Of a stretch of DNA of 40,682 nucleotides, positions 33,553-40,682 are shown piece after piece. The notes beneath the pieces were generated by a model. It searched no databases. It was given only the letters and a program-made list of their open reading frames with translations, and was not told where the DNA came from. Positions within the stretch are counted from its first letter, which is position 1; each line of letters begins with the position of its first letter. The stretch covers positions 1 to 40,682 of the forward strand of contig WJJL01000033.1 in assembly GCA_014729725.1 (NCBI GenBank), read 5' to 3'. The stretch is from Candidatus Moraniibacteriota bacterium. GTDB lineage: Bacteria > Patescibacteriota > Minisyncoccia > CAIUEV01 > JAHKAQ01. The position numbers were made by a program, and so were the translations under genes.

Positions 33553-33777
33553 ATGTCTAAATCAACAAAAAAACAAATAGATGAAAAAGCGGAAATTTTC
33601 AGGAAAGAGGCTCAACGAAATTTGGAAAAAGCTAAAGAGGAACTAAGAGAAGTGGAAGAAAAGGTCAAAAGTTATATGAAAAAAAATCCGGCAAAAGCAG
33701 CCGGGATTGCAGCCGGGATTGGAGCAGTAATAGGAGCCGGCATTGTAGCTGTAATTGGTAGCAAAAGAAAAAAATAA
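33553..33777 (+). CDS. DUF883/ElaB-YqjD-like small protein
   Basis: A 74-residue protein. A charged helix (residues 1-42, rich in Lys and Glu with heptad spacing) ends with KKNPAKAAGIAAGIGAVIGAG, a glycine/alanine-rich single membrane span, and a basic tail GSKRKK. This matches DUF883/ElaB-type proteins, which bind ribosomes at the membrane in Escherichia coli. The function here is inferred only. It is followed by a terminator at 33803-33830. Confidence 0.75.
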   Translation: MSKSTKKQIDEKAEIFRKEAQRNLEKAKEELREVEEKVKSYMKKNPAKAAGIAAGIGAVIGAGIVAVIGSKRKK

Positions 33778-33802
33778 AGTAATTTTTGTTTTTGAATTTT
33801 TT

Positions 33803-33830
33803 TAAAAAAACGCATTTGTGCGTTTTTTTA
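33803..33830. terminator. bidirectional terminator overlapping the fmt stop codon
   Basis: TAAAAAAACGCA (33803-33814), loop TTTG and TGCGTTTTTTTA (33819-33830) form a 12-bp stem usable in both directions. The last three bases contain the TAA of fmt on the minus strand (33828-33830). Confidence 0.8.
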
Positions 33831-34787
33831 TTTTAGAACAGAACCTACAAGACTGTGGTGGCCATTTATGAACTCCAGGATGTCCATTTCCTTCTTGGCT
33901 TGAGGTTTGATTTTTACAAGCTCAATAGCTCCTTTTTTTGTTATAACAATTGGTCTTTCAGCGGTTTTCTTTCGCCAGATAACTGTTCCCGGTTTTTGAG
34001 GAAAGTTTTTTTTAATAATATTTAGATCTAGAATTTGAATTCTAATTCCCCCCTTTGATGATTGAAAAAAAGTAAAAATTCCGGGCCAGGGAGTGTAAGC
34101 CCGGAATTTTGCTTCAATCTCAGATGCTTTTTTCCTCCAATCGATATGACCATCAGCTTTTTTTATTAATTTAGTATAAGTGGCTTTTTGATGGTTTTGT
34201 TTTTTTGGTAAGATTTTTCCATTTAAATAATCTTTTAAAGTTTTTAATAATAAGTCGCAGCTAATTTGCGCCAAAATTTTTTCCAGTTGTTTGTAAAAAT
34301 ATTTTTTATCGATTTTTATTTTTTTTTGAGTCAATATATCGCCGGCATCCATTTTGTCATTTAAGAGCATTATAGTGGTTCCGCTTGTTTTATCATTATT
34401 AAGAATAGCTGTTTGAATGGGGGAGGGTCCTCGATATTTGGGAAGAAGAGAGGGATGGATATTTATACATCCCCAAACAGGAAGTTTTAAAACAGATTTG
34501 GGTAAAATAACTCCAAAGGCTGCTACTATTATTAAATCAATGTTTAAACTTTCCAATTTTTTCACATATTTTTTATCGGAAAAATTTTCAATTTCCCAAA
34601 GGGGAATGGATTTTTTTTTACTTGATTTATTTATTAATTCTTTTACCGGGGTAAAATTTTGCACTGATTTGGCGCAAACCGCTATTGGAGATAAATCGTT
34701 TTTTATCAATTTATTTAAAATTTGAGCCGCGAAATCAGAAGTTCCCATAAAAACTATTCGTTGATTTTTTAGTTTTTTATTTTGCAT
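33828..34787 (-). CDS. fmt: methionyl-tRNA formyltransferase
   Basis: A 319-residue Fmt, which formylates Met on the initiator tRNA using 10-formyltetrahydrofolate. The N-terminal Rossmann domain carries FMGTSDFAAQILNKL and the diagnostic NIHPSLLPKYRGPSPIQ, followed by DKMDAGDIL; the C-terminal OB-like domain has YTPWPGIFTF and a final GHHSLVG. Its start overlaps the def stop by 11 bases, giving the usual def-fmt coupling. The initiator tRNA that is its substrate is at the right edge of the window. Confidence 0.95.
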   Translation of the reverse strand: MQNKKLKNQRIVFMGTSDFAAQILNKLIKNDLSPIAVCAKSVQNFTPVKELINKSSKKKSIPLWEIENFSDKKYVKKLESLNIDLIIVAAFGVILPKSVLKLPVWGCINIHPSLLPKYRGPSPIQTAILNNDKTSGTTIMLLNDKMDAGDILTQKKIKIDKKYFYKQLEKILAQISCDLLLKTLKDYLNGKILPKKQNHQKATYTKLIKKADGHIDWRKKASEIEAKFRAYTPWPGIFTFFQSSKGGIRIQILDLNIIKKNFPQKPGTVIWRKKTAERPIVITKKGAIELVKIKPQAKKEMDILEFINGHHSLVGSVLK

Positions 34788-35235
34788 CTTTTTTATCTAT
34801 AAATAAAACACCGTCCAAGTGATCAATTTCATGTTGAATGGCCCTGGCTAAAATTCCTTTAGCTTTCAGAGTTTGTTTTTGACCAAACTGGTCGATATAT
34901 TTAATAGTAATTTTCTTATTTCGAATAATTTGATAAAATATACCAGGAAAAGACAAGCAACCTTCCTCCATAGCGATTCTATCTTTGGAAATATGTTTAA
35001 TTTCTGGATTAATTATGACATAAAGTTTATAATCTAATTCAATAACAAATAAACGAATTAGCTTACCGATTTGAGGGGCGGCCAATCCGATGCCATTATT
35101 TAATTTTAGAGTTTTTATCATATTTTTGATAGTATCTTGAATTTTAGGATCGCCTACATCGCTGATTTTTTTGGATTTTTGTCTTAAAGTGGGATCATTT
35201 TTGGTGATTATTTTTAATCCATCAGGATTGTACAT
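34777..35235 (-). CDS. def: peptide deformylase
   Basis: A 152-residue deformylase that removes the formyl group from nascent proteins. The three motifs are GIGLAAPQIG, EEGCLSFPG and HEIDHLDG; the metal ligands are the cysteine of the second and the two histidines of the third (HExxH). The length is normal. It overlaps fmt and lies behind a promoter at 35270-35298. Confidence 0.95.
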   Translation of the reverse strand: MYNPDGLKIITKNDPTLRQKSKKISDVGDPKIQDTIKNMIKTLKLNNGIGLAAPQIGKLIRLFVIELDYKLYVIINPEIKHISKDRIAMEEGCLSFPGIFYQIIRNKKITIKYIDQFGQKQTLKAKGILARAIQHEIDHLDGVLFIDKKDAK

Positions 35236-35269
35236 AGGGGTGATTTTAATTTTTTCGTTAATATTTAAT

Positions 35270-35298
35270 AATAAACTATATTTTTATAATTTTGTCAA
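35270..35298 (-). promoter_or_regulatory. promoter of def-fmt
   Basis: On the minus strand TTGACA (35298-35293), a 17-base spacer and TTTATT (35275-35270) point to def, giving a leader of about 28 bases. The -35 is perfect and the -10 weak. Confidence 0.5.
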
Positions 35299-35364
35299 AT
35301 ATTTTTTATCTTTGATTTAGTAATTCAGATTAATTCCTAGAATTATAAACTTAATTTATAAATT

Positions 35365-35571
35365 ATGCCAAAAAAAAAGAGCGCTAACAATCTAAAAGAT
35401 TCTTTAGCAAAATTAAAAGAAATTTCTCAATGGTTTGAGAACCAGGAAGATTTGGATGTTGAAAAAGGGTTGATTAAAGTTAAAGAAGGAGTTTTTTTAA
35501 TAAAAGACTGTCGTAAAAGATTAAATGAAATAGAAAATGAATTCGAAGAAATCAAAAAAGATCTTTCTTGA
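35365..35571 (+). CDS. xseB: exodeoxyribonuclease VII small subunit
   Basis: A 68-residue helical protein that fits XseB: LKDSLAKLKEISQWFEN, then LDVEKGLIKVKEGVFLIKDCRKRLNEIE. In the family it forms a complex with XseA and degrades single-stranded DNA. No xseA is present in the window, so the partner must be encoded elsewhere. The short N-terminal stretch MPKKKSAN is basic. It precedes murA by 89 bases. Confidence 0.82.
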   Translation: MPKKKSANNLKDSLAKLKEISQWFENQEDLDVEKGLIKVKEGVFLIKDCRKRLNEIENEFEEIKKDLS

Positions 35572-35660
35572 TTTGAAAATTATATTAAATAAGTTTATGA
35601 TAAAGAAAAGAAAACTTAATTGGTTTTTAAACAATAAGGATTAATAAATTAAATTTAGAG

Positions 35661-36941
35661 ATGTCGCAGCAGTTTATAATAAATGGAGGTAAGAAAATTT
35701 CCGGAGAAATTAAAGTAAATGGGGCTAAAAATTTTATTTTAAAAGCTTTATCCGCCGCTTTATTGACAAAAGAAAAGTGCACAATAAGAGGTGTGCCTGA
35801 AATTGCCGATGTATTGATTATGAAAGACATTATTCAAAAAATAGGCTGTAAAGTTAAAGTTAAAAAAGATCAGATTGGGGAAGCTTATGAAATTGAAGCT
35901 AAGAAAATAGATCAAAGCAAACTAAACAAAGAAGATGCCAAAAAGCTTAGGGCTTCCATTGTTTTTTCCGGTTCCATTCTTCCCAGAACCGGAGAGTTTA
36001 ATATCCCTCACCCCGGAGGAGACTTAATCGGTAAGAGACCTATAAATTTTTTCCTGGAAGGATATAAAAAAATGGGCGCTAAAATCACTGTTTCTCAAGA
36101 GGGATTTTATAATATAAAAACTCGCGGCCGCTTAAAAGCAGCGAAAATCTTTTTTCCAAAAATAAGCGTAACTGGAACCGAGACTTTGGCAATGGCAGCT
36201 AGTTTGGCTCAAGGAATCACTATCTTGGAAAATGTGGCAATTGAACCTGAGGTAATTCATCTGTTAACTTGTTTAAAAAAAATGGGAGCCAAAATTAGCG
36301 GCCTGGGAACTTCCACCCTGACCATAGAGGGGGTGGAGGAATTAAAAGGAGCTGAGTTTGAATTTTTACCTGACAGGTTGGAAGCCGGAACATTTGTGAT
36401 GATGGGAGTTATGAATAACGCTTCTTTAACTGTAAGGAATTGCATTCCTTCTCATTTAACAGCTCTTCTGGAAAGATTGAACAGAGCGGGAGCCAATTTA
36501 AAGATAGGGAAGGATTGGATTTCAACCCAACCCTATAAAAAAAGATTAAAGGCGCTGGATATCCAAACTCATGAATATCCGGGTTTTGCCACTGACTTGC
36601 AGCCTATTTACACTTTATTAATGACTCAGGCTGAAGGTAGCTGCATGATTCACGAATCGATTTTCGAAAGCCGCTTATTTTTCACAGATACGCTAAATCG
36701 TATGGGAGCCGATATCATTATGTGTGATCCTCACAGGGTTGTAATTAAAGGACCGACCAGACTTCATCCAAGAGTTATCGAAAGCCCTGATATTCGAGCC
36801 GGAATAACTTTGGTTTTAGCCTCTATAATGGCCTCAGGCCAATCCACCATCGAAAACATTCAGGTAATTGACAGAGGTTATGAAAAAATTGAAAAAAGAC
36901 TTAGAAAAATCGGAGTTGATATAAAAAGAGTCAAGGCTTAA
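35661..36941 (+). CDS. murA: UDP-N-acetylglucosamine 1-carboxyvinyltransferase (MurA) with Asp at the fosfomycin site
   Basis: A 426-residue MurA, first committed enzyme of peptidoglycan synthesis (enolpyruvyl transfer from PEP). The substrate site shows VNGAKNFILKAL (Lys23, Asn24) and FATDLQPIYTLLMTQAEG. In most bacteria the active-site loop has Cys115 (Escherichia coli numbering) in a GGCxIGxRP motif; here the loop is HPGGDLIGKRP, with Asp121 (codon GAC at 36021-36023) in that place. The same change is known in Mycobacterium, Chlamydia and Borrelia and gives fosfomycin resistance with an active enzyme. The rest is intact. Confidence 0.96.
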   Translation: MSQQFIINGGKKISGEIKVNGAKNFILKALSAALLTKEKCTIRGVPEIADVLIMKDIIQKIGCKVKVKKDQIGEAYEIEAKKIDQSKLNKEDAKKLRASIVFSGSILPRTGEFNIPHPGGDLIGKRPINFFLEGYKKMGAKITVSQEGFYNIKTRGRLKAAKIFFPKISVTGTETLAMAASLAQGITILENVAIEPEVIHLLTCLKKMGAKISGLGTSTLTIEGVEELKGAEFEFLPDRLEAGTFVMMGVMNNASLTVRNCIPSHLTALLERLNRAGANLKIGKDWISTQPYKKRLKALDIQTHEYPGFATDLQPIYTLLMTQAEGSCMIHESIFESRLFFTDTLNRMGADIIMCDPHRVVIKGPTRLHPRVIESPDIRAGITLVLASIMASGQSTIENIQVIDRGYEKIEKRLRKIGVDIKRVKA

Positions 36942-36996
36942 TATATATTAAAATATTTTTTAAAAAAATATCTATAATAATAAATTAAACAAAAAT

Positions 36997-37338
36997 ATGG
37001 ATCTACAATTAATAATTAAATGGCTCTTGGTAAGTGCGCTTATTTTGATTCTTTCTTTGATTATACCGGGTATTAAAATAAAAGGTTATCTGGAAGCTCT
37101 TCTGGTTTCTTTAGGGTTAGCGGTAGTAAATATTTATTTGGAGCCTATTATTCTTAGAATAACCTCTCCAATTAATGCTATGACTTACGGGATTTTCGCT
37201 TTTATTGTTAATGCTCTTTTAATTCTCTTGGTTTCGGCTATATTACCTGGTTTTAAAGTTAAAAATTTTTGGTCGGCTTTAATTTTTTCTCTGGGTTTGG
37301 CAATCGCTTTTTATTTTATTCCTAATTTAAAATTTTAA
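36997..37338 (+). CDS. four-span membrane protein (PF04020, mycobacterial 4TM phage-holin family)
   Basis: A 113-residue protein with about four hydrophobic spans. WLLVSALILILSLIIPGIKIKGYLEALL and GFKVKNFWSALIFSLGLA (key parts) match the small PF04020 family, common in bacteria that carry no phage. Each half has a similar PGIKIKG/PGFKVKN turn, which suggests an internal duplication. The role is unknown. It lies 9 bases before pgk and is probably cotranscribed. Confidence 0.8.
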   Translation: MDLQLIIKWLLVSALILILSLIIPGIKIKGYLEALLVSLGLAVVNIYLEPIILRITSPINAMTYGIFAFIVNALLILLVSAILPGFKVKNFWSALIFSLGLAIAFYFIPNLKF

Positions 37339-37347
37339 AATAAAAAA

Positions 37348-38430
37348 ATGAAAAACATTAAAAATCAAAATTTCAACAACCAAAACGCGATAATCAGGGT
37401 AGATTTTAACTGTCCCATTAAAAACGGGAAGGTTCTGGACAGTTTCAGAATTGATCAAACAATTGAAACTTTTCGTTATTTATTGAATTCAGGGATAAAG
37501 AAAGTTATTGTTTTAACCCATTTAGGAAGACCTAAATCAAAATACGAACTGGATTTATCTTTAAAACCGGTTGTTGCTTACTTTAAAGAAAAAATGATAA
37601 GTTTAGGATTTTATAACCTAAAAATAAAACTTTTGGACTACAATGACGATTTTTCTAAATGCCTTCTCCAAGCGCAAGCTGCCGAAAACGGAATTGTTTT
37701 TTTTGAAAATATAAGATTTTGGGACAAGGAAAAGCAAGGAGATGAAAAATTTTCCCGTCAAATCGCGGGTTTGGGGGTAAAATATATCAATGACGCTTTT
37801 AGTGTTTGTCATAGAAATCACGCTTCAGTTACCGGGGTGGCCCAAATCTTACCTTCCTACAGCGGTCTTTTACTTTCCAGGGAAATAGAGGAAATCAATC
37901 AAGCTATAGAAAATCCTCAGAGGCCGGCTATAGCTATAGTAGGAGGAGCCAAGCTAGACACTAAAATTCCGGTTTTGGAGGCTTTGATTAAAAAATATGA
38001 CAAGATTTTAGTGGGGGGGTTGGTCGCGGTGGAGCTGGAAAAAAATAAAGAAAAATTAGATTCTGATATTAAAAAAAATCTTGGCAAAAAGATTATTCTG
38101 CCTTTAGGTTATATGGATAAGGATAAAAAGGACATCGATCTTGAATCAGCTCAAAAGTTTGCTCAAATAATCCAACAAGCCAAAACTATTTTGTGGAATG
38201 GCCCTTTAGGAAAATTTGAAGAAAAACCCTATCATAAGGGGAGTCAAGTTGTGGGAAAGGCCGTGGCTCAATCAAATGCTTACAAAATCACCGGCGGAGG
38301 AGAAACCAATGAATTATTAAAATTATTGGGGGTTTTTGAAAAAATAGATTTTATTTCTACCGGAGGAGGGGCTATGTTGCAATACATCGGCGGTGAAAAA
38401 TTGCCGGGGATTGAAGTTTTAAGAAATTAG
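37348..38430 (+). CDS. pgk: phosphoglycerate kinase
   Basis: A 360-residue Pgk, 30-40 shorter than the usual ~395. It catalyses ATP formation from 1,3-bisphosphoglycerate. The substrate domain has AIIRVDFNCPIKNGKV, DSFRIDQTIETFRYLL and LTHLGRPKSKYE; the nucleotide domain has IAIVGGAKLDTKIPVLEAL, ILWNGPLGKFE and TGGGETNELL (usual GGGDS has become GGGET) and STGGGAML. The shortening is distributed over loops, with all key motifs kept. It begins 9 bases after the membrane gene and is followed by rbfA after 8 bases. Confidence 0.95.
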   Translation: MKNIKNQNFNNQNAIIRVDFNCPIKNGKVLDSFRIDQTIETFRYLLNSGIKKVIVLTHLGRPKSKYELDLSLKPVVAYFKEKMISLGFYNLKIKLLDYNDDFSKCLLQAQAAENGIVFFENIRFWDKEKQGDEKFSRQIAGLGVKYINDAFSVCHRNHASVTGVAQILPSYSGLLLSREIEEINQAIENPQRPAIAIVGGAKLDTKIPVLEALIKKYDKILVGGLVAVELEKNKEKLDSDIKKNLGKKIILPLGYMDKDKKDIDLESAQKFAQIIQQAKTILWNGPLGKFEEKPYHKGSQVVGKAVAQSNAYKITGGGETNELLKLLGVFEKIDFISTGGGAMLQYIGGEKLPGIEVLRN

Positions 38431-38438
38431 TTAATTAA

Positions 38439-38774
38439 ATGAAGCAAAGGATAAAAAGCGCTAATATTAATTTAAGAGACGAGATCGCTACAATCATAAA
38501 TAAATTAAATGAAGATTCTAACACATTAATAACCGTGACTTCTGTTAATGTCTCGAACGATTTAAAACATATGAAGGTTAAAATATCGGTAATGCCTGAA
38601 AAAAAATTAGTAAAAACTTTAAAATTTTTACAAAAAAATGTCTTTGCCATATCAGATGAATTATCCAAAAAAGTAAAAATGAAATATATTCCCAAAATTA
38701 AATTTATACTGGATAAAGGCTATTCCAATTTTGTTCAAGTTCAAGATATTATCTCCAAATTAAATGAAAAATAA
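38439..38774 (+). CDS. rbfA: ribosome-binding factor A
   Basis: A 111-residue KH-fold protein that binds the 30S subunit during 16S rRNA 5'-end maturation. It reads as RbfA: LRDEIATIINKL near the N-terminus, ITVTSVNVSNDLKHMKVKISVMP in the middle and KYIPKIKFILDKGY near the end. Its stop overlaps the next ATG by 11 bases, so translation is coupled. Confidence 0.9.
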   Translation: MKQRIKSANINLRDEIATIINKLNEDSNTLITVTSVNVSNDLKHMKVKISVMPEKKLVKTLKFLQKNVFAISDELSKKVKMKYIPKIKFILDKGYSNFVQVQDIISKLNEK

Positions 38775-39738
38775 CAGCTATAGACAAAACTTATATAAAT
38801 TATTTTCTGTAATTAAAAATTCCCAAAATTTTGCCCTAACCACCCACAAAAGAGCAGACGGGGATGCTTTTGGCTCAACTTTAGCTTTGAAAAATTTTAT
38901 TATCTCTTTAAACAAAAAAGCTGATATTATTTATGATGATCAAATTGATTTAAATTTTAATTATTTAAAAAACTTCGATGATTTTTTGTTTGCTAAAAAT
39001 AAAATAAATAAAAATTATGATTATTTAATTATTTGCGATGCCAATAATTTGGAGCGAACCGGATTGGAAAAAGAAATCAACTCCCGGATACCTGCCCAAA
39101 ATTTGATGATCATTGATCATCATTATGGTCAAAAAAATCCCAAAGATTATCATTTGAATCTTGTAAGGCCGGAAAAATCCGCTACTTGTCAAATTATATT
39201 TGACTTTTTTAAATTTAATAATTTTAAAATCGATAAAGATATTGCCCTTTGTTTGTTGACTGGTTTATACACTGATACAGGCGGTTTTCTCCACGCCAAT
39301 ACCGATAGTGAGGTTTTACAAATCGCTTCAGTTTTAATGAAGAAAGGTATAACTCTTTCTCAAATAGCCAAAAGAACCATGGCCAATAAGAAAGTTAATT
39401 CCTTAAAAATTTGGGGTAAAGCTATGCAAAGAACTCAATTAAATAATAAAAAAATGGCTTATTCTTATATCACCAAAAAAGATTTAAAAGATTGTAAGGC
39501 CAGCATTGATGATTTAAATGGGGTAACCAATATTTTAGGCGCAGCTGAAGAATCTTTATATTCTTTATTGTTAGCTCAAAGCGATAAAAATAAAATCAAA
39601 GCCAGTTTGCGAAGCGAAGACCATAAAAATATCAATGTTTCTAAAATTGCTCAAAAATTTAACGGAGGAGGGCATCCTTTAGCTTCCGGTTTTGAGATAA
39701 AAGGGAAAATTTCCAATAAAAACGGTAAAATTATTTAA
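38764..39738 (+). CDS. nrnA: DHH family phosphoesterase (NrnA-like nanoRNase / bifunctional oligoribonuclease)
   Basis: A 324-residue DHH-DHHA1 protein. Metal ligands are in TTHKRADGDAFGS (residues 26-38), ICDANNLERTG and IIDHHYG (DHH at 118-120); the GLYTDTGGF motif follows, and the C-terminal DHHA1 domain ends with NGGGHPLASGF (GGGH at about 301-304). The family degrades nanoRNA and pAp and sometimes cyclic dinucleotides. It overlaps rbfA by 11 bases and its stop is immediately followed by the nfo ATG, so the three form one translational unit. Confidence 0.92.
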   Translation: MKNNSYRQNLYKLFSVIKNSQNFALTTHKRADGDAFGSTLALKNFIISLNKKADIIYDDQIDLNFNYLKNFDDFLFAKNKINKNYDYLIICDANNLERTGLEKEINSRIPAQNLMIIDHHYGQKNPKDYHLNLVRPEKSATCQIIFDFFKFNNFKIDKDIALCLLTGLYTDTGGFLHANTDSEVLQIASVLMKKGITLSQIAKRTMANKKVNSLKIWGKAMQRTQLNNKKMAYSYITKKDLKDCKASIDDLNGVTNILGAAEESLYSLLLAQSDKNKIKASLRSEDHKNINVSKIAQKFNGGGHPLASGFEIKGKISNKNGKII

Positions 39739-40614
39739 ATGAATTTCGGAGCTCATGTTTCCATTTCGCCAAGCCTGGAAATGGCCCCTAAAAATGCGGC
39801 TGATTTAGGTTGCGAATGTTTTCAGTGTTTTTCCCAATCTCCCAGAGGAGGGGGGAGGAAAATTCCTCGTGATAAAATTATTCAGGCTTTTAAAAAAAAC
39901 CTTAAAAAATTTAAAATAAAATCATTTTATCTTCATGCTCCTTATTTTATAAATTTAGCTTCTACTAATAATAGAATTTTTTACGGCTCTATTAACGCTA
40001 TAGCTAAAGAGCTGGAAATCGCTTCGCTTCTTGGAGCCAACGGAATGGTAACTCACATTGGAAGTTTTAAAGATTTTAATTTAAAATCAAAAAAAGAGTT
40101 AAAAGAAATTAAAAAAATCCCCAAACAAGCTTTGGAAAGAGTGGTTAAAGGTTTAAATGAAATTATCAAAAAAAGTTCAAACAGCCATCTTTTATTATTG
40201 GAAAATTCCGCTGGTTCAGGTATGATAGCTGGATCCACCTTGGACCAATTGGCTTACTTTATCCAAAAAGTTCAGGGAAAAATCGGTGGTATTTGTTTTG
40301 ATACAGCCCATGCTTTTGAATCAGGAATAGATATTATTGGCAAAGAAAAAATAAAAATATTGATCAAAAATATGGAAAAATCCATTGGTTTAAAACAATT
40401 AAGGTTAATTCACCTTAATGATTCCAAAACTCCTTTGAATTCCAATTCCGATAGACATGCTCATTTGGGTGAAGGTCTTATAGGATTAAAAACCTTCAAA
40501 GAAATTGTTTTAAATAAAAAATTTCAAAACATTGATTTAACCCTAGAAACCCCGAGCTTGGAAGGGATAAAAAAAGATTTGAAGATATTAAAAGATTTTA
40601 GAGAAAAAAGCTAA
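39739..40614 (+). CDS. nfo: endonuclease IV (apurinic/apyrimidinic endonuclease)
   Basis: A 291-residue TIM-barrel AP endonuclease that cuts 5' of abasic sites and is full length. The family motifs are FGAHVSIS at the start, FYLHAPY, VTHIGSF, LLLENSAGSG, CFDTAHAFESG, LIHLNDSK, DRHAHLGEG and LTLETPS; most carry zinc ligands. Its ATG directly follows the nrnA stop. With AlkD, LexA, RecA and XseB it forms the window's repair set. Confidence 0.95.
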   Translation: MNFGAHVSISPSLEMAPKNAADLGCECFQCFSQSPRGGGRKIPRDKIIQAFKKNLKKFKIKSFYLHAPYFINLASTNNRIFYGSINAIAKELEIASLLGANGMVTHIGSFKDFNLKSKKELKEIKKIPKQALERVVKGLNEIIKKSSNSHLLLLENSAGSGMIAGSTLDQLAYFIQKVQGKIGGICFDTAHAFESGIDIIGKEKIKILIKNMEKSIGLKQLRLIHLNDSKTPLNSNSDRHAHLGEGLIGLKTFKEIVLNKKFQNIDLTLETPSLEGIKKDLKILKDFREKS

Positions 40615-40619
40615 AAATG

Positions 40620-40682
40620 TTGCGGGGGGCGGATTTGAACCGCCAACCTCGAGGTTATGGGCCTCGCGAGCTGCCAATTGCT
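40620..40682 (-). tRNA. initiator tRNA-Met (fMet, CAU), cut by the right edge
   Basis: The minus strand reads, from the right edge, the D arm (ATTGGCAGCTCGC), anticodon stem CGAGG with loop CCCATAA and CCTCG, T arm GGCGG-TTCAAAT-CCGCC, acceptor CCCCGCA and discriminator A. The anticodon is CAU. A at position 72 and the D-arm pattern fit an initiator tRNA. Position 33 is C rather than the usual U. The 5' end with acceptor is outside the window. CCA is not encoded (ACA follows). Confidence 0.85.

Noticed and set aside
33118-37338. Phage-derived holins (33118-33462 and 36997-37338)
   Set aside because: These families are common in bacteria without phages, and no lysin, capsid or integrase gene is present.
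1-40682. Recoded UGA (Gracilibacteria-type code) or CRISPR array
   Set aside because: UGA ends recA, mnmA, xseB and the DUF2188 gene at family-normal lengths, and no regularly spaced direct repeats were seen.

Overview
The window is strongly A+T-rich, gene-dense chromosomal DNA that looks like a member of the Candidate Phyla Radiation (Patescibacteria), most like the Parcubacteria side. The reasons are the small single-copy informational genes, a membrane-protein (DUF8128-type) gene coupled to a VirD4/HerA-like ATPase, an RNHCP-domain protein, a divergent PAP2-like protein, FemAB, TraX, lysine-rich tails on ribosomal proteins, tRNAs without encoded CCA, and start codons almost without Shine-Dalgarno sequences. 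TGA is used as an ordinary stop (recA, mnmA, xseB), so the recoded UGA of Gracilibacteria and Absconditabacteria is not in use. No insertion sequence, prophage module or CRISPR array was seen. The assignment is inference from gene content only.

Layout, left to right. 1-5.0 kb: a low-complexity protein, an alpha/beta hydrolase, LexA, a DUF2188 protein, an AlkD-type DNA alkylation repair protein and a small cupin. 5.1-7.8 kb: TyrS (minus) divergent from RecA. 8.0-10.9 kb: the DUF8128-like membrane protein and its ATPase. 11-15.4 kb: an unknown two-span membrane protein (minus), MnmA, and two tandem coiled-coil proteins of unknown function. 15.4-16.7 kb: an L10-type attenuating leader with rplJ-rplL and a perfect terminator. 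16.7-18.8 kb (minus): glutamate dehydrogenase, RNHCP protein, a CAU tRNA and a single-span membrane protein. 19.1-21.8 kb: ABC exporter and TraX. 22.1-22.4 kb (minus): tRNA-Lys and tRNA-Val behind a clear promoter. 22.5-23.7 kb: a GT4 glycosyltransferase.

23.7-28.8 kb is the alpha-operon-type block: infA, rpmJ (38 codons, easily missed), rpsM, rpsK, rpsD, rpoA, rplQ, rplM, rpsI, preceded by an unusual structured leader. 29.0-32.3 kb (minus) is an envelope group: PAP2-like protein, FemAB and a PEGA/propeller protein. 32.5-33.8 kb holds LemA, a two-span membrane protein and a DUF883-like protein. 33.8-35.2 kb (minus) is def-fmt. 35.4-40.6 kb holds xseB, murA, a small membrane protein, then pgk-rbfA-nrnA-nfo tightly packed. 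A minus-strand initiator tRNA is cut by the right edge.

Functionally the window joins translation (ribosomal proteins, IF-1, RbfA, tRNAs, TyrRS, MnmA), the formyl-methionine cycle (initiator tRNA, Fmt, Def), DNA repair (LexA, RecA, AlkD, XseB, NrnA, endonuclease IV), cell wall (MurA, FemAB, glycosyltransferase) and little metabolism (Pgk, Gdh). The most interesting non-coding signals are a three-way-junction leader ending in a terminator before infA, and a spaced motif shared by the lexA and recA promoters that may be this organism's SOS operator. The most interesting proteins are the coiled-coil pair, the DUF8128/ATPase pair and a MurA with aspartate in place of the fosfomycin-target cysteine.
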